A DNA stretch of 64,000 nt, from contig CP197396.1 of NCBI GenBank assembly GCA_052161885.1, positions 558,001 to 622,000 of the forward strand, read 5' to 3'. Shown here in pieces: positions 16,685 to 25,793 of this stretch; the stretch's first letter is position 1; each line of letters opens with the position of its first letter. The stretch comes from QKTW01 sp052161885. Its GTDB lineage: Bacteria > Bacteroidota > Bacteroidia > Chitinophagales > Chitinophagaceae. The position numbers and the translations under genes are program-made. The notes beneath the pieces are model-generated. The model was not told the DNA's origin. It worked only from the letters and a program-made list of their open reading frames with translations, and did not search any database.

Positions 16685-17968
16685 TTATTTCTTTTCCGGC
16701 TTTGCAGACAAATCGAGTTTGCGGATAGCAGGTGCTGCGAAATAAGTGACAATTACGACAACGATCGTCATGATACCACCAAATACCACCGCTGGTACAG
16801 TGCCCATCCATTTGGCTGTAAGCCCGCTTTCTGCACGTCCTATTTCATTGGAAGAGCTGATAAACATAGTATTTACAGCAGAAACACGTCCGCGCATTTC
16901 ATCCGGTGTTTTCAATTGCAGGATAGTGCCCCGGATCACCACACTTACTGCATCAAACATGCCGGTAAGCAGCAGCATGAAAAAAGCAAGGTAAAAATTA
17001 CCTGAAATCCCGAAAACGATCGTGCTGACACCAAAACCGATAATGCAGGCCAGCAGTTTCATACCCGGGTTGGTTTTAATGGGAATAAATGACAGCAGGA
17101 AGAGCGTAAGCACCGAGCCTATGCCGGGAGCAGCCTGCATAAGGCCATATTGAAAGCCATTCGCGTGCAGCAACTCCTGGTAGGCCGGGAGCAATGCCAC
17201 TGCACCACCAAAAAGCACAGCAAACATATCCAGCGATAAAGCAGCCAGCACCACCTGCGTCTTAAATACAAAGGAAAGCCCTTCTTTCAGGCTTTTCAGG
17301 ATCGGTTCCTTTTCTTTATTAAGAATCGGCTGTTTTGAAATACGCACCGTAGCGACTAATGCGATCAGCTGGATAATAAAAACGATCCAAAGGGTCCAGT
17401 CGAGCTGGCGCAAGGTTTCATCAAGATGTGTGAATGCGATCAGGAAGCCGGCAACCAGCGGACCTACTACGGCGCCCGTCTGCCACGCAGTACTGCTCCA
17501 GGTGGTACCGTTGGGATATTCTTCACGCGGCAGCAGCATACCCATCAATGCAAAAGCAGAAGGGCTTACAAAAGCACGGATCACGCCGCCTATAAAAACG
17601 CCTGTATATATAAGGTATTCCGTAGCCGTTATGCCCAGGTGGCCCGCCGCATTTTCCGTACTGGTAACCGCAAAAAAAGCGGACAGCAGAAGATAGCCGA
17701 TAATGCATTGCAGCAACATGCCTTTTTTCTCACGCTGGTCTACAAAATGACCGGAGAAAAGCGAACACAATACAGCCGGCACAGCTTCCCAGAGCCCCAG
17801 TTTACCCAGTGCCCATACATCGTGCGTAAGGCGGTATATCCAGAAATTGATAATGGTAAACTGCATGTTCAGCGCCAGTATCAATGTAAGACGCATAGTA
17901 AGAAAACTGCGGAACTGCGGGTATCGGAGCGATTTGTTTTTCAGGAGAAACCTTATGGCAAAACTCAA
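16685..17968 (-). CDS. MFS transporter
   Basis: A 427-aa major facilitator with about 12 hydrophobic helices. It resembles the MFS_3/EntS-like group: SLRYPQFRSFLTMRL at the N-terminus, GHFVDQREKKGMLLQ in the loop after helix 2, and VIRGTILQLKTPDEMRGRVSA before helix 11, where the PDEMRGRVSA-like loop is characteristic. The substrate is unknown; the group includes siderophore and drug exporters. The start is TTG 17968, since an in-frame stop lies just upstream and the first ATG would remove conserved N-terminal residues. A TAAATTTG box is at 17992-17999. Confidence 0.85.
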   Translation of the reverse strand: MSFAIRFLLKNKSLRYPQFRSFLTMRLTLILALNMQFTIINFWIYRLTHDVWALGKLGLWEAVPAVLCSLFSGHFVDQREKKGMLLQCIIGYLLLSAFFAVTSTENAAGHLGITATEYLIYTGVFIGGVIRAFVSPSAFALMGMLLPREEYPNGTTWSSTAWQTGAVVGPLVAGFLIAFTHLDETLRQLDWTLWIVFIIQLIALVATVRISKQPILNKEKEPILKSLKEGLSFVFKTQVVLAALSLDMFAVLFGGAVALLPAYQELLHANGFQYGLMQAAPGIGSVLTLFLLSFIPIKTNPGMKLLACIIGFGVSTIVFGISGNFYLAFFMLLLTGMFDAVSVVIRGTILQLKTPDEMRGRVSAVNTMFISSSNEIGRAESGLTAKWMGTVPAVVFGGIMTIVVVIVTYFAAPAIRKLDLSAKPEKK

Positions 17969-17991
17969 GGGAGGCTATTTTTGGTTTGTCA

Positions 17992-17999
17992 CAAATTTA
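17992..17999 (-). promoter_or_regulatory. -7 promoter element (TAAATTTG) of MFS gene
   Basis: TAAATTTG on the minus strand fits TAnnTTTG and lies 23 nt before the TTG start at 17968, which supports that start. Confidence 0.4.
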
Positions 18000-18312
18000 C
18001 CGGATAAAAATTTACTGCCGGGCCATTCTGTGACTGAGTTCGTATATTTGAAACCATCAAGCATATTGTTTGGCCTAGGGAGAAAATCCTTTAGCCCTTA
18101 TTTTATTATCTTACCGCTGCAGCAATTTATGTCCATAACGCTTTGTTAGTAGCTATCACAATAAATAAAACTAATCTTTATAACCAAAACAGTACAACAT
18201 CAACAGCGTCTCAGCCGGCTTCTGTGGCTCAGTTTTCACAGGGCTTCAGTTACAGCTGGGCAGGAAAAGGTAAACTTTTTCGGACAGCAGTAGAAAATCA
18301 AAACATACCGTT
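18000..18312. other. Intergenic region between divergent MFS and permease genes
   Basis: About 360 nt separate the two start codons. Apart from promoter boxes at 17992-17999 and 18313-18320 I see no RNA gene or clear hairpin. A 62-codon open frame at 18143-18331 overlaps the permease start and has no recognisable features, so I do not call it. Confidence 0.4.
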
Positions 18313-18320
18313 TAAATTTG
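18313..18320 (+). promoter_or_regulatory. -7 promoter element (TAAATTTG) of ABC permease gene
   Basis: TAAATTTG fits TAnnTTTG and ends 7 nt before the ATG at 18328. Confidence 0.45.
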
Positions 18321-18327
18321 TGTGCCC

Positions 18328-19587
18328 ATGAGCCAGACAACGCAAGTAATAGGCACCAGTTTTATACAAGCCCTGCATGAGCTCAGGGTCAATAAACTGC
18401 GCACTTTTTTATCGCTGCTGGGCATCACCATCGGTATCTTTTGTATCATCGCTGTACTTACTGTGCTGCAGAGCATGGAAAACAATATACAGACAAGGAT
18501 GGCATCGCTGGGCAGCGATGTGCTCTATGTAAACCGCTGGCCATGGACTGCCGACAACAGCGGCGAGTACAAGTGGTGGGAATACTGGCGCCGGCCCAGC
18601 ATGAGCAATAAAGAGCTTCATGCAGTACAGACCCGTGTACAGGGCGTACAGTTTGCTACGCTGTGCCTTACCTCCAACGGCCTTACCGTAAAACACCAGG
18701 ACGCAGAAGTGACATCTGTATCCGGCTATGCCGTTTCCAATGACTTTGACCGTATACAGAATATAGATATTGACGACGGCCGCTACCTCAGTATTTCTGA
18801 ACTGGACGGCGGGAACGATGCTGTGGTGCTGGGCAGTGAAGTATACAAAGGGCTGTTCCCGGGCAACAGTAATGCAGTTGGCAAGTCGGTCAATTTCTTT
18901 GGGCATAAATTTATAGTGGTAGGCGTCATGAAAAAAGCAGGGCAGAATATGGCCGGTTTTGATTTTGACAATGGCCTTATTTTTCCGTACAATGCAGCAG
19001 CCAACCTGATGGATGTACGCTCTCTTAATTACGACCCGGTGATGATGATCAAAGCAATGCCGGGGCATACAACAGACGATGTACGTGATGAAGTGGAAGG
19101 CGCGCTGCGGCAGGAGCGGAAAGTGAAACCAGGTGCGCCCAGCGATTTTGCGATCAACCAGCTTAGCCAGGTATCGGAAAAGCTCACCGCCATCTTTAGC
19201 AGTATAGATCTCATAGGCTTTATCATCGGAGGATTTTCGCTGCTGGTGGGTAGTTTCGGGATTGCCAATATTATGTTCGTAACCGTAAAGGAACGCACAA
19301 AAATCATAGGTCTGAAAAAAGCTATAGGGGCACGCCGCGGTACCATCCTGCTCGAATTCCTGATTGAAGCCATTACATTATGTCTTATTGGTGGTATGAT
19401 CGGTATTGTAATCGTGTTGCTGCTGAGCCTCATAATGACCTATGCTGCCGATTTTCCGATTACACTTTCTCTTAAAAATTTCACGCTCGGCATTTTAACC
19501 TCTGTATTTGTGGGCGTAGCTGCAGGGATTATACCTGCATGGTTTGCATCGCGCCTCAACCCGGTAGATGCCATTCGTACAACATAA
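18328..19587 (+). CDS. MacB-type ABC transporter permease
   Basis: A 419-aa FtsX/MacB-family permease. The first membrane helix is at about 25-46 (NKLRTFLSLLGITIGIFCII), followed by a MacB-like periplasmic domain (about 50-285) and three C-terminal helices starting IDLIGFIIGGFSLLVGSFGI. The linker KERTKIIGLKKAIGARRGTI is the family signature for coupling to the ATPase. No ATPase gene is adjacent, although such permeases need one. I chose ATG 18328 over the GTG six bases upstream. The phosphoribosyltransferase gene starts 4 nt after its stop. Confidence 0.88.
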   Translation: MSQTTQVIGTSFIQALHELRVNKLRTFLSLLGITIGIFCIIAVLTVLQSMENNIQTRMASLGSDVLYVNRWPWTADNSGEYKWWEYWRRPSMSNKELHAVQTRVQGVQFATLCLTSNGLTVKHQDAEVTSVSGYAVSNDFDRIQNIDIDDGRYLSISELDGGNDAVVLGSEVYKGLFPGNSNAVGKSVNFFGHKFIVVGVMKKAGQNMAGFDFDNGLIFPYNAAANLMDVRSLNYDPVMMIKAMPGHTTDDVRDEVEGALRQERKVKPGAPSDFAINQLSQVSEKLTAIFSSIDLIGFIIGGFSLLVGSFGIANIMFVTVKERTKIIGLKKAIGARRGTILLEFLIEAITLCLIGGMIGIVIVLLLSLIMTYAADFPITLSLKNFTLGILTSVFVGVAAGIIPAWFASRLNPVDAIRTT

Positions 19588-19591
19588 TCTT

Positions 19592-20092
19592 ATGAGTAAA
19601 GAACGTATCCTCATACTGGACCAACAAAGCATTAACTGGAAGCTGGAACGCATGGCTTACCAGATCTGGGAACATAACAGCCAGGAAAAGCAGATCATTA
19701 TGATAGGGGTAGAACATACAGGACTTGCTGTAGCCAAAGAACTTGCACGTCGACTGGGTCGCATATCCCCGCTGGAAATAGACTTGCTGCCGCTGAAAAT
19801 GAATAAGAAGAACCCGTTGCAGGATCTGGCCGATATACCAGCCGATCTGAATGACAAAGCGGTGGTATTGGTAGACGATGTGGCCAATTCCGGCAAGACA
19901 TTGCTTTATGCCATGAAGCCTCTTATGAAATATGAACCTTCAAGAATAATGCTGGCAGTACTGGTAGACAGGCAGCACAAATCGTTTCCTGTATCGCCCG
20001 ATATAGTGGGGCATACCATTGCTACCACTTTACAGGAGCACATAGAAGTGGAATGCCATGAAGACGGTACGATGGCTGCGTACCTTTTATAA
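19592..20092 (+). CDS. PyrR-like phosphoribosyltransferase
   Basis: A 166-aa type I phosphoribosyltransferase. The PRPP-binding loop is AVVLVDDVANSGKTLLYA (about 88-105), and the order of elements (ILDQQSINWKLERMAYQIWE, IMIGVEHTGLAVAKELARRL, MLAVLVDRQHKSFPV, DIVGHTI) follows PyrR, which binds RNA to control pyrimidine genes in some bacteria and has weak uracil phosphoribosyltransferase activity. The usual PyrR loop (LVDDVLYTGRT) differs here by ANSGKT. Whether it regulates RNA or salvages a base is not clear. It starts 4 nt after the permease gene. Confidence 0.8.
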   Translation: MSKERILILDQQSINWKLERMAYQIWEHNSQEKQIIMIGVEHTGLAVAKELARRLGRISPLEIDLLPLKMNKKNPLQDLADIPADLNDKAVVLVDDVANSGKTLLYAMKPLMKYEPSRIMLAVLVDRQHKSFPVSPDIVGHTIATTLQEHIEVECHEDGTMAAYLL

Positions 20093-20174
20093 GTACAACT
20101 AAACAAAGAAGATTACAACACGGCACGGGGACTCCGGGCTGAATAAACAAAAACCTCATTTTTATTTTACAGTA

Positions 20175-21131
20175 ATGCCCATAACATTAGTCATACACGG
20201 AGGAGCCGGCAATATACATCCCGGCATGATGAATGCTACACAGGAAGCACAGTACAGCGAAGGCCTGAAACAGGCCCTTGATAAGGGCTATGAAGTGCTG
20301 AAAAATGGCGGTGCCGCAACAGATGCGGTTGTAGCTGCTATTACAGAACTGGAAGACAATGTACTGTTCAACGCCGGCCGCGGTTCTGTTTTTACAAAAA
20401 AAGGACTGCATGAAATGGATGCGGCCATTATGGAAGGGGCAACGTTAAATGCCGGTGCAGTAGCCGGCGTGCGCAATATCAAAAATCCCATTGTGCTGGC
20501 CCGTGAGGTAATGCTGTATTCAGGACATGTGTTCCTGGGCGGAAAAGGCGCAGGTGAATTTGCTATGAGCCGGGGTATCACTTTTGAGCCGGACGAATAT
20601 TTCTTCAATAAAGAGCGCTACGACCAGTGGGTGGAGATCCGCGATAGCAATTTTACCCAGCTGGACCACAAAGGCGATAACCTGAAAGGCGTTGTTATCC
20701 CCAATACTGATCATAAATTCGGTACTGTCGGCGCCGTGGCGTGTGACGAAGCGGGTAACATTGCAGCCGGTACGTCTACCGGTGGTATGACCAATAAACG
20801 TTTTGGCCGTATCGGTGACAGCCCGGTGATTGGTGCCGGTACTTATGCCAACAACCTGACCTGTGGCATCTCCTGCACTGGTCATGGTGAATATTTCCTC
20901 CGTGCTACTGTAGCGCATGATATTTCCTGCCTGATGGAATACAGAGGTCTCAGCCTGCAGGATGCCTGTAATGTAGTGGTAAAGGATAAGCTCGTTAAAA
21001 TGGGCGGCGAAGGCGGTGTGATAGGTGTGGATGCGCATGGCAATCATACTTTCTGTTTCAACTCTGCCGGTATGTATCGTGGCATGCGTAACAGCGAAGG
21101 GAAAGAGGTAATTGCCTATTACGGCGAATAA
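20175..21131 (+). CDS. Isoaspartyl peptidase/L-asparaginase
   Basis: A 318-aa N-terminal-nucleophile hydrolase of the plant-type asparaginase family. HGGAG near the N-terminus and NAGRGSVFTKKG fit the alpha part. Autocleavage should fall between Gly183 and Thr184 in KFGTVGAVACD, releasing Thr184 as nucleophile. The substrate-binding stretch GTSTGGMTNKRFGRIGDSP follows. It hydrolyses isoaspartyl peptides or asparagine. There is no Sec signal peptide, so a cytoplasmic site is likely. A strong terminator follows. Confidence 0.93.
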   Translation: MPITLVIHGGAGNIHPGMMNATQEAQYSEGLKQALDKGYEVLKNGGAATDAVVAAITELEDNVLFNAGRGSVFTKKGLHEMDAAIMEGATLNAGAVAGVRNIKNPIVLAREVMLYSGHVFLGGKGAGEFAMSRGITFEPDEYFFNKERYDQWVEIRDSNFTQLDHKGDNLKGVVIPNTDHKFGTVGAVACDEAGNIAAGTSTGGMTNKRFGRIGDSPVIGAGTYANNLTCGISCTGHGEYFLRATVAHDISCLMEYRGLSLQDACNVVVKDKLVKMGGEGGVIGVDAHGNHTFCFNSAGMYRGMRNSEGKEVIAYYGE

Positions 21132-21154
21132 AAACAACGCTTCTTTAAAATATC

Positions 21155-21187
21155 AAACGGGCCGAAGCAATGCTTCGGCCCGTTTTT
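21155..21187 (+). terminator. Intrinsic terminator of isoaspartyl peptidase gene
   Basis: Near-perfect stem AACGGGCCGAAGCA/TGCTTCGGCCCGTT followed by TTT, 24 nt after the stop codon. Confidence 0.9.
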
Positions 21188-21259
21188 ATTTGCATGAGTA
21201 TTTATAATAAGTATAGTCGGTACCACGTTATGAAAAATTAATACAGATATAAAATTATT

Positions 21260-22039
21260 ATGCGTTTACCGGAAATAATACTTCTTCTTCTCTTTTTTGT
21301 GGGTGCAGAGCATGCTGCTGCGCAGAGAACAATAATAACCGAGCCCTGTATGATGAAAGACGGTATTTTATCCGGGATACCCAATAGCGGTCGGGAAATT
21401 CAACGTTTCAATTCCAACGGGCAATTGCTCGAATTATTGAGATGCCACAACGACTCCAGGCGCCATTTTGCTGATACAGATCGCCATGTTATCTATACCT
21501 ATAGCATGCGCGGACTGTTGGAAACAGAAACTGAGGTTAATCATTTTGCCTCCCGCGGTACAACGGATACTTTTATCCGCAAATATTATATCTGCCGTGC
21601 AGACAGCCTGGTTGATACAATGTATACTTACTCGTTAGACAAATATTTAACTATGGATGCCATCCGTATTTTGCGGCGATTTTCCTGGGATCATTATGAA
21701 TATGACGATCAGCGGAGGATATTACGCAGGTATCAGGGCGAAAGCGGAAAAAAATCCGTCATAACATGGGTTTACAGATACACATCTGATACAAGCGGAC
21801 TGACCGTGAAGGAATACAGGGTAAAGCGACACAGGAAAAAGCTAACACAGCTGACGAAATACAATAATAAAGGGCTTGTAGAAATAATCCGGGACAGGGA
21901 TAACAGTTACCGGTACGAATATGAATACGATGCAACAGGCGAATGGGTAGTTCAGCGCAAGTATCACCTGCTTAGCAATTCCGGGCTGCTCAATTCCTGG
22001 CAATTCGATTGTAAATACTGCAGGAGATGGGAGAAATAG
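21260..22039 (+). CDS. Hypothetical exported protein
   Basis: A 259-aa protein with a signal peptide (about 1-22, ending EHAAAQ). The mature part repeats short Tyr-rich beta hairpins: YTYSMRGLLETETEV, YEYDDQRRILRRYQGE, TKYNNKGLVEIIRDRD and YEYEYDATGEWVVQRKY. This pattern recalls YD/RHS-like repeats, without an RHS core. It ends with a CKYCRRW sequence. It is not part of an obvious operon. The function is unknown. Confidence 0.6.
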   Translation: MRLPEIILLLLFFVGAEHAAAQRTIITEPCMMKDGILSGIPNSGREIQRFNSNGQLLELLRCHNDSRRHFADTDRHVIYTYSMRGLLETETEVNHFASRGTTDTFIRKYYICRADSLVDTMYTYSLDKYLTMDAIRILRRFSWDHYEYDDQRRILRRYQGESGKKSVITWVYRYTSDTSGLTVKEYRVKRHRKKLTQLTKYNNKGLVEIIRDRDNSYRYEYEYDATGEWVVQRKYHLLSNSGLLNSWQFDCKYCRRWEK

Positions 22040-22072
22040 AGCAACCTTTTACATATCTTTCGGTTACTACAG

Positions 22073-22609
22073 ATGAATGTTCATACAATACATAATGGTG
22101 ATAAGATCATTATACGCAGACCGCATGAAGCAGATGCAGCCGGTATTATCAGCTATGCAAAGCTGTTATTTGCTGCTACAGACCAGGTGCTGACTACTCT
22201 TGAAGAGTATACCATTACCCTGGAACAGGAAAAGGCCTGGATCAACAATGGTGCACAACCGGGCAGTATCATCCTGATTGCAGAATACAATAATGAAGTA
22301 ATTGGTCTGCTGAATTTTTCAGTTGGGCTCAAAAAGAAAAACGCACATGCAGGTGAGTTTGGCGTAAGTGTGCACCCGGATTACCAGGGTATGGGCATTG
22401 GTCGTGCATTGATTGAAACATTGCTGGAATGGGCTAAAGAAAACCCATTGGTTGAAAAGGTATACCTGCAGGTGTTTTCAACTAATCATCGTGCAATAAA
22501 CTTATATAAAGACCTTGGCTTCATTGAAGAAGGCCGGTTTATTAAAGCAGTAAAGCAGCCTTCAGGTGAATATGTAGACCTGTTTCAGATGTATGTGGAA
22601 GTAAAATAA
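22073..22609 (+). CDS. GNAT family N-acetyltransferase
   Basis: A 178-aa acetyltransferase. The acetyl-CoA-binding motif A is FGVSVHPDYQGMGIGRALIE (about 100-119), with Q/RxxGxG/A as QGMGIG, and the C-terminal motif B is NHRAINLYKDLGFIEEGR. It resembles RimJ/SpeG-type members, but the substrate is not clear. Its stop codon abuts the stop codon of the convergent LLM gene without a gap. Confidence 0.85.
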   Translation: MNVHTIHNGDKIIIRRPHEADAAGIISYAKLLFAATDQVLTTLEEYTITLEQEKAWINNGAQPGSIILIAEYNNEVIGLLNFSVGLKKKNAHAGEFGVSVHPDYQGMGIGRALIETLLEWAKENPLVEKVYLQVFSTNHRAINLYKDLGFIEEGRFIKAVKQPSGEYVDLFQMYVEVK

Positions 22610-23611
22610 TCAGCCTTTAATACTGAACATCTCAGCCAGCAACTCATACGAACGGATGCGTTCCTGAAAGCTCTGCGTAATGTTGGCAGCGATAATCTCA
22701 TCAACGCCGTATTCTTCGGCAAGTGCTTCCAGCCGGGCTTTTACAAAATCCGGCTTGCCGATAACTGTGCGGCGGCGGTTGTACAGGATACGTTGCTGTT
22801 CAGTGTCAGAATAGGCCATGTCTTTTACGTCGTTGTAGTCTACAGGGTCGAGGCGGCCTTTTGTTTCCAGCTGGTAAAAGCGGTAGTCTGAAATAGCCTG
22901 CTGCTGCCGGATCTGTTCTTCGTCTTCGGAACAATACACAAATATCGCCATGTTGGCCTCCGGCTTATGCAAATATTCAGACGGCTGAAAACGGTTTTTA
23001 TACATCTTTACCGCCTGCGGCCCGCCATCGGGATTAATGAAATGTGCAAAAGAAAAGCCCATGCCGAAATGAGCCGCAAAATACCCGCTTTGACCGCTGG
23101 AGCTGAGTATCCATTGTTCCGGAACGGTAGTGGCATCGGGCATGGCTTTTATTTTTTCGTGTATGGTACCTGCTTCGCTGCTGCCACTGAGGTATGCCTG
23201 GAGATCGGCCAGTTGCTGTACAAAATTATCCTCGCTGAAGCTGTTTGCCGGATTTAAAACGGCTGCTGTAAGCCGGTCGCCACCGGGAGCACGGCCCATT
23301 CCCAGGTCTATACGGTTGGGGTACAGCGTTTCCAGCAGGCGAAAATTCTCTGCTACTTTTAATGAGCTGTAGTGGGGAAGCATTACTCCCCCGGAGCCAA
23401 TGCGGATGCGTTTTGTATTTGCTGCGAGATGGGCGATCAGTACTTCGGGCGAGGTGCCTGCAAGTGCTTGGGTATTATGATGCTCTGATACCCAGAAGCG
23501 TGTATAGCCTGCCTTGTCTGCAAATTGTGCCAGTGCTGTTGTCTCCTGCAGTGCTTCATGGGCATTGCTTCCCTTTCTTATGGGCGATTGATCCAGTATA
23601 CTCAGCTTCAT
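22610..23611 (-). CDS. LLM class flavin-dependent oxidoreductase
   Basis: A 333-aa luciferase-like TIM-barrel oxidoreductase that uses FMN or F420. Characteristic stretches are LSILDQSPIRKG at the N-terminus, FWVSEHHNTQALAGTSPEVL (about 39-58), IRIGSGGVMLPHYS, RIDLGMGRAPGGD and WILSSSGQSGYFAAHFGMGF. It belongs to the bacterial YhbW-like group often annotated as LLM oxidoreductase. The substrate is unknown. Confidence 0.9.
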   Translation of the reverse strand: MKLSILDQSPIRKGSNAHEALQETTALAQFADKAGYTRFWVSEHHNTQALAGTSPEVLIAHLAANTKRIRIGSGGVMLPHYSSLKVAENFRLLETLYPNRIDLGMGRAPGGDRLTAAVLNPANSFSEDNFVQQLADLQAYLSGSSEAGTIHEKIKAMPDATTVPEQWILSSSGQSGYFAAHFGMGFSFAHFINPDGGPQAVKMYKNRFQPSEYLHKPEANMAIFVYCSEDEEQIRQQQAISDYRFYQLETKGRLDPVDYNDVKDMAYSDTEQQRILYNRRRTVIGKPDFVKARLEALAEEYGVDEIIAANITQSFQERIRSYELLAEMFSIKG

Positions 23612-23767
23612 CTATGTCAGAAATTTTGCTGCTGCAAATTTCAGTGTAATAAAAATACCGCTGCATACTTTAACCCTACTGTGCTATAAGTAAAATCACT
23701 GCTGGCCGGATTTTTATACGGTTGGGCAGTTATATGTAGCGGGGAATAGTTGCTAAATGATATTTAT

Positions 23768-24508
23768 ATGCCTGAAGGACCTTCGATTGTAATACTGAAA
23801 GAGCTGGTGCAGCCGTTTTGCGGAAAGAAGATAATTGAAGCGGGCGGCAATGCAAAAATAGATATGGGCCGATTGAAAGGCCGTGTCATCAGGGACTTCA
23901 AAAGCTGGGGAAAACAGTTCCTGATCGTTTTCGACGATTTCATGGTGCGCATTCACTTATTAATGTTCGGCAGCTATCGTATCAATGAAGAGAAAGAGGG
24001 ACAAGTACCGCGACTCTCTTTACACTTTGCAAAAGGTCAGATGTTTAATGTGTACACCTGTTCGGTAAAGATCCTGGAAGGAAAGCCTGATGATTATTAT
24101 GACTGGAGTGAGGATATTATGTCAGACGAATGGAATCCGGCAAAGGCAAAGAAAAGCCTGAAGACACAGCCCGGAATGCTGGCCTGTGACGCATTGCTGG
24201 ATCAGCATATATTTTCCGGCTCCGGAAATATCATCAAAAATGAGGTGCTGTTCCTCTGCCGCATTCACCCGGAAAGTAAAATAGGAGACCTGCCCGCAAA
24301 AAAGCTCAGCGAACTGATAAAGCAGACCCATGATTATGCATTTGATTTCCTTAAATGGAAAAAGCAAAACGAATTGAAAAAGCATTGGCTTGCGCATACA
24401 AAGAAAATCTGCCCCAGATGTGATATCCCATTTCATAAAGAGCACCTGGGTAAAACCAACAGGCGCTCGTTTTTCTGTACCAATTGCCAGTTGTTGTATA
24501 CGCACTAA
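23768..24508 (+). CDS. Fpg/Nei family DNA glycosylase
   Basis: A 246-aa base-excision repair enzyme. The N-terminus is MPEGPS, which after Met removal leaves the catalytic Pro1-Glu2; this fixes ATG 23768 as the start over the longer frame. The beta-hairpin lysine is in SWGKQFL. The helix-two-turn-helix is near SGSGNIIKNEVLF, and the C-terminal zinc finger is CPRCDIPFHKEHLGK and then FFCTNCQ. It should remove oxidised bases and cut the abasic site. Nei-like (endonuclease VIII) rather than MutM is suggested by the IHLLMFG and GNIIKNE sequences, but this is not decisive. Confidence 0.9.
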   Translation: MPEGPSIVILKELVQPFCGKKIIEAGGNAKIDMGRLKGRVIRDFKSWGKQFLIVFDDFMVRIHLLMFGSYRINEEKEGQVPRLSLHFAKGQMFNVYTCSVKILEGKPDDYYDWSEDIMSDEWNPAKAKKSLKTQPGMLACDALLDQHIFSGSGNIIKNEVLFLCRIHPESKIGDLPAKKLSELIKQTHDYAFDFLKWKKQNELKKHWLAHTKKICPRCDIPFHKEHLGKTNRRSFFCTNCQLLYTH

Positions 24509-24631
24509 AAAGGGCCGGTGGCGCTGGCTTTTTGATATACCGGCAGGAAACTTGCTGGTACTTACCATTGCTCAACCTGGCCCTTATTGGTTATCCCTGC
24601 CTCTTCAGTCAGGATCTGGGCTGTATTATCC

Positions 24632-25171
24632 TCAGCTTATACCTGATAATGCTTTGACGAGTGCGTCATTAAAGGCCGGCAGGTCATCGGGCCTGCGGCT
24701 GGTAATAAGATTTCCGTCTGTTACCAACTCTTTATCTTCCCATGTCGCACCTGCATTTCTCAGGTCGGTTTGTAAAGACGGGAAGGAAGTCATTGTTTTT
24801 CCTTTCAACAGGCCGGTTTCTATGAGTGTTTGTGGCCCGTGACATATAGCGGCTACGGTTTTACCTGATTGCAAGAACGTTTTGGCAAATGCAACCGCAT
24901 CTTTATCGGTGCGGAGTTTGTCAGGATTCATGACGCCTCCGGGCAATAGCAGTGCGTCATAATCTCCGGGATCTGCGTCTGCTATTTTCTTTGTCACATC
25001 CAGTTCTATACCCCAGTCTTTTTCGTGCCAGGCGCGTACTTTACCACTTTTGGAGGAAAGAATGTCTACTTGGGCGCCTTCCTTTTCCAGCGCTGTTTTG
25101 GGGCTTGTCAATTCGCTTTGTTCAAAGCCATTTTCTGTGAGAATGGCTACTCTTTTATGTTCCAGTTTCAT
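24632..25171 (-). CDS. PfpI/DJ-1 family protein (type 1 glutamine amidotransferase-like)
   Basis: A 179-aa protein with the PfpI/YhbO pattern: VAILTENGFEQSELTSPK at the N-terminus with the conserved Glu, DYDALLLPGGVMNPDKLR, and the nucleophile elbow VAAICHGPQTLIE with the catalytic Cys followed by His. Such proteins are linked to stress resistance and have been described as deglycases or proteases, a debated activity. It is the last gene of a cluster with DUF4142 (17-nt gap) and DUF2383, which suggests a general stress role. Confidence 0.92.
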   Translation of the reverse strand: MKLEHKRVAILTENGFEQSELTSPKTALEKEGAQVDILSSKSGKVRAWHEKDWGIELDVTKKIADADPGDYDALLLPGGVMNPDKLRTDKDAVAFAKTFLQSGKTVAAICHGPQTLIETGLLKGKTMTSFPSLQTDLRNAGATWEDKELVTDGNLITSRRPDDLPAFNDALVKALSGIS

Positions 25172-25187
25172 AATGATGTCAGTTGTG

Positions 25188-25763
25188 CTATTTTTTCATT
25201 TTTCCCTGTAAGGTCAATGCCATATCCAGGTGCATACGCAGTGTGGGCAATGTTTTCGTGATCATGTCCTTTAATTCCGGGTCGGAAACGTCGTTTTGCG
25301 CATCTTCAAATTTCTTTACTGTCTTCTGATGATCTTCCACCATCCTGTCGGCCCAGTTTTTATCCCAGTCGGCGCCGGCTTTATCATCATCCATACTGCT
25401 CTTCATATTGCTGCTGTCTACACGCGCGTCAATGCCTTTTTTATCGGCATAAGCCTTCATGTCAGCACCCATTTTTTCATGATCGGGCATCATCTTCTTT
25501 GCATCGTTTCTCAGCTCTTTACTGGTACCTTTAGTTTCGCCCAGGCTCAGCAGGTGCAGTTCTTTGGTATTGGCGTCAAGCACGTCTTTTACAAAGTTGG
25601 CGTCCTTGTTTTCTTTCATATCCTGTTTTATCTCGTCTACCTTATTTTCCACTTTGGCTACCGCAGTATCTGCGGTGTCTGATACTTTATTCTGTGTCTG
25701 GTCGCTGCAGGAGACTACGAGCAGTAATCCTGATAAAATCAGTGCATTCATTCCTGTTGTCAT
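25188..25763 (-). CDS. DUF4142 lipoprotein
   Basis: A 191-aa predicted lipoprotein with signal LLLVVSC and Cys19. A Lys/Asp-rich helical linker (about 25-58) leads to the DUF4142 domain, a ferritin-like four-helix bundle: NFVKDVLDANTKELHLLSLG, then MMPDHEKMGADMKAYADKKG, and the final MHLDMALTLQGKMKK. Conserved His residues suggest metal binding, but no activity is established. It sits in a cluster with DUF2383 and PfpI genes. Confidence 0.82.
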   Translation of the reverse strand: MTTGMNALILSGLLLVVSCSDQTQNKVSDTADTAVAKVENKVDEIKQDMKENKDANFVKDVLDANTKELHLLSLGETKGTSKELRNDAKKMMPDHEKMGADMKAYADKKGIDARVDSSNMKSSMDDDKAGADWDKNWADRMVEDHQKTVKKFEDAQNDVSDPELKDMITKTLPTLRMHLDMALTLQGKMKK

Positions 25764-25793
25764 AAGTATATTGTTTTATGGGTGATGAAAATA

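Noticed and set aside
18143..18331. 62-codon open frame before the permease gene
   Set aside because: It overlaps the permease start, has no promoter or domain support, and looks like chance.
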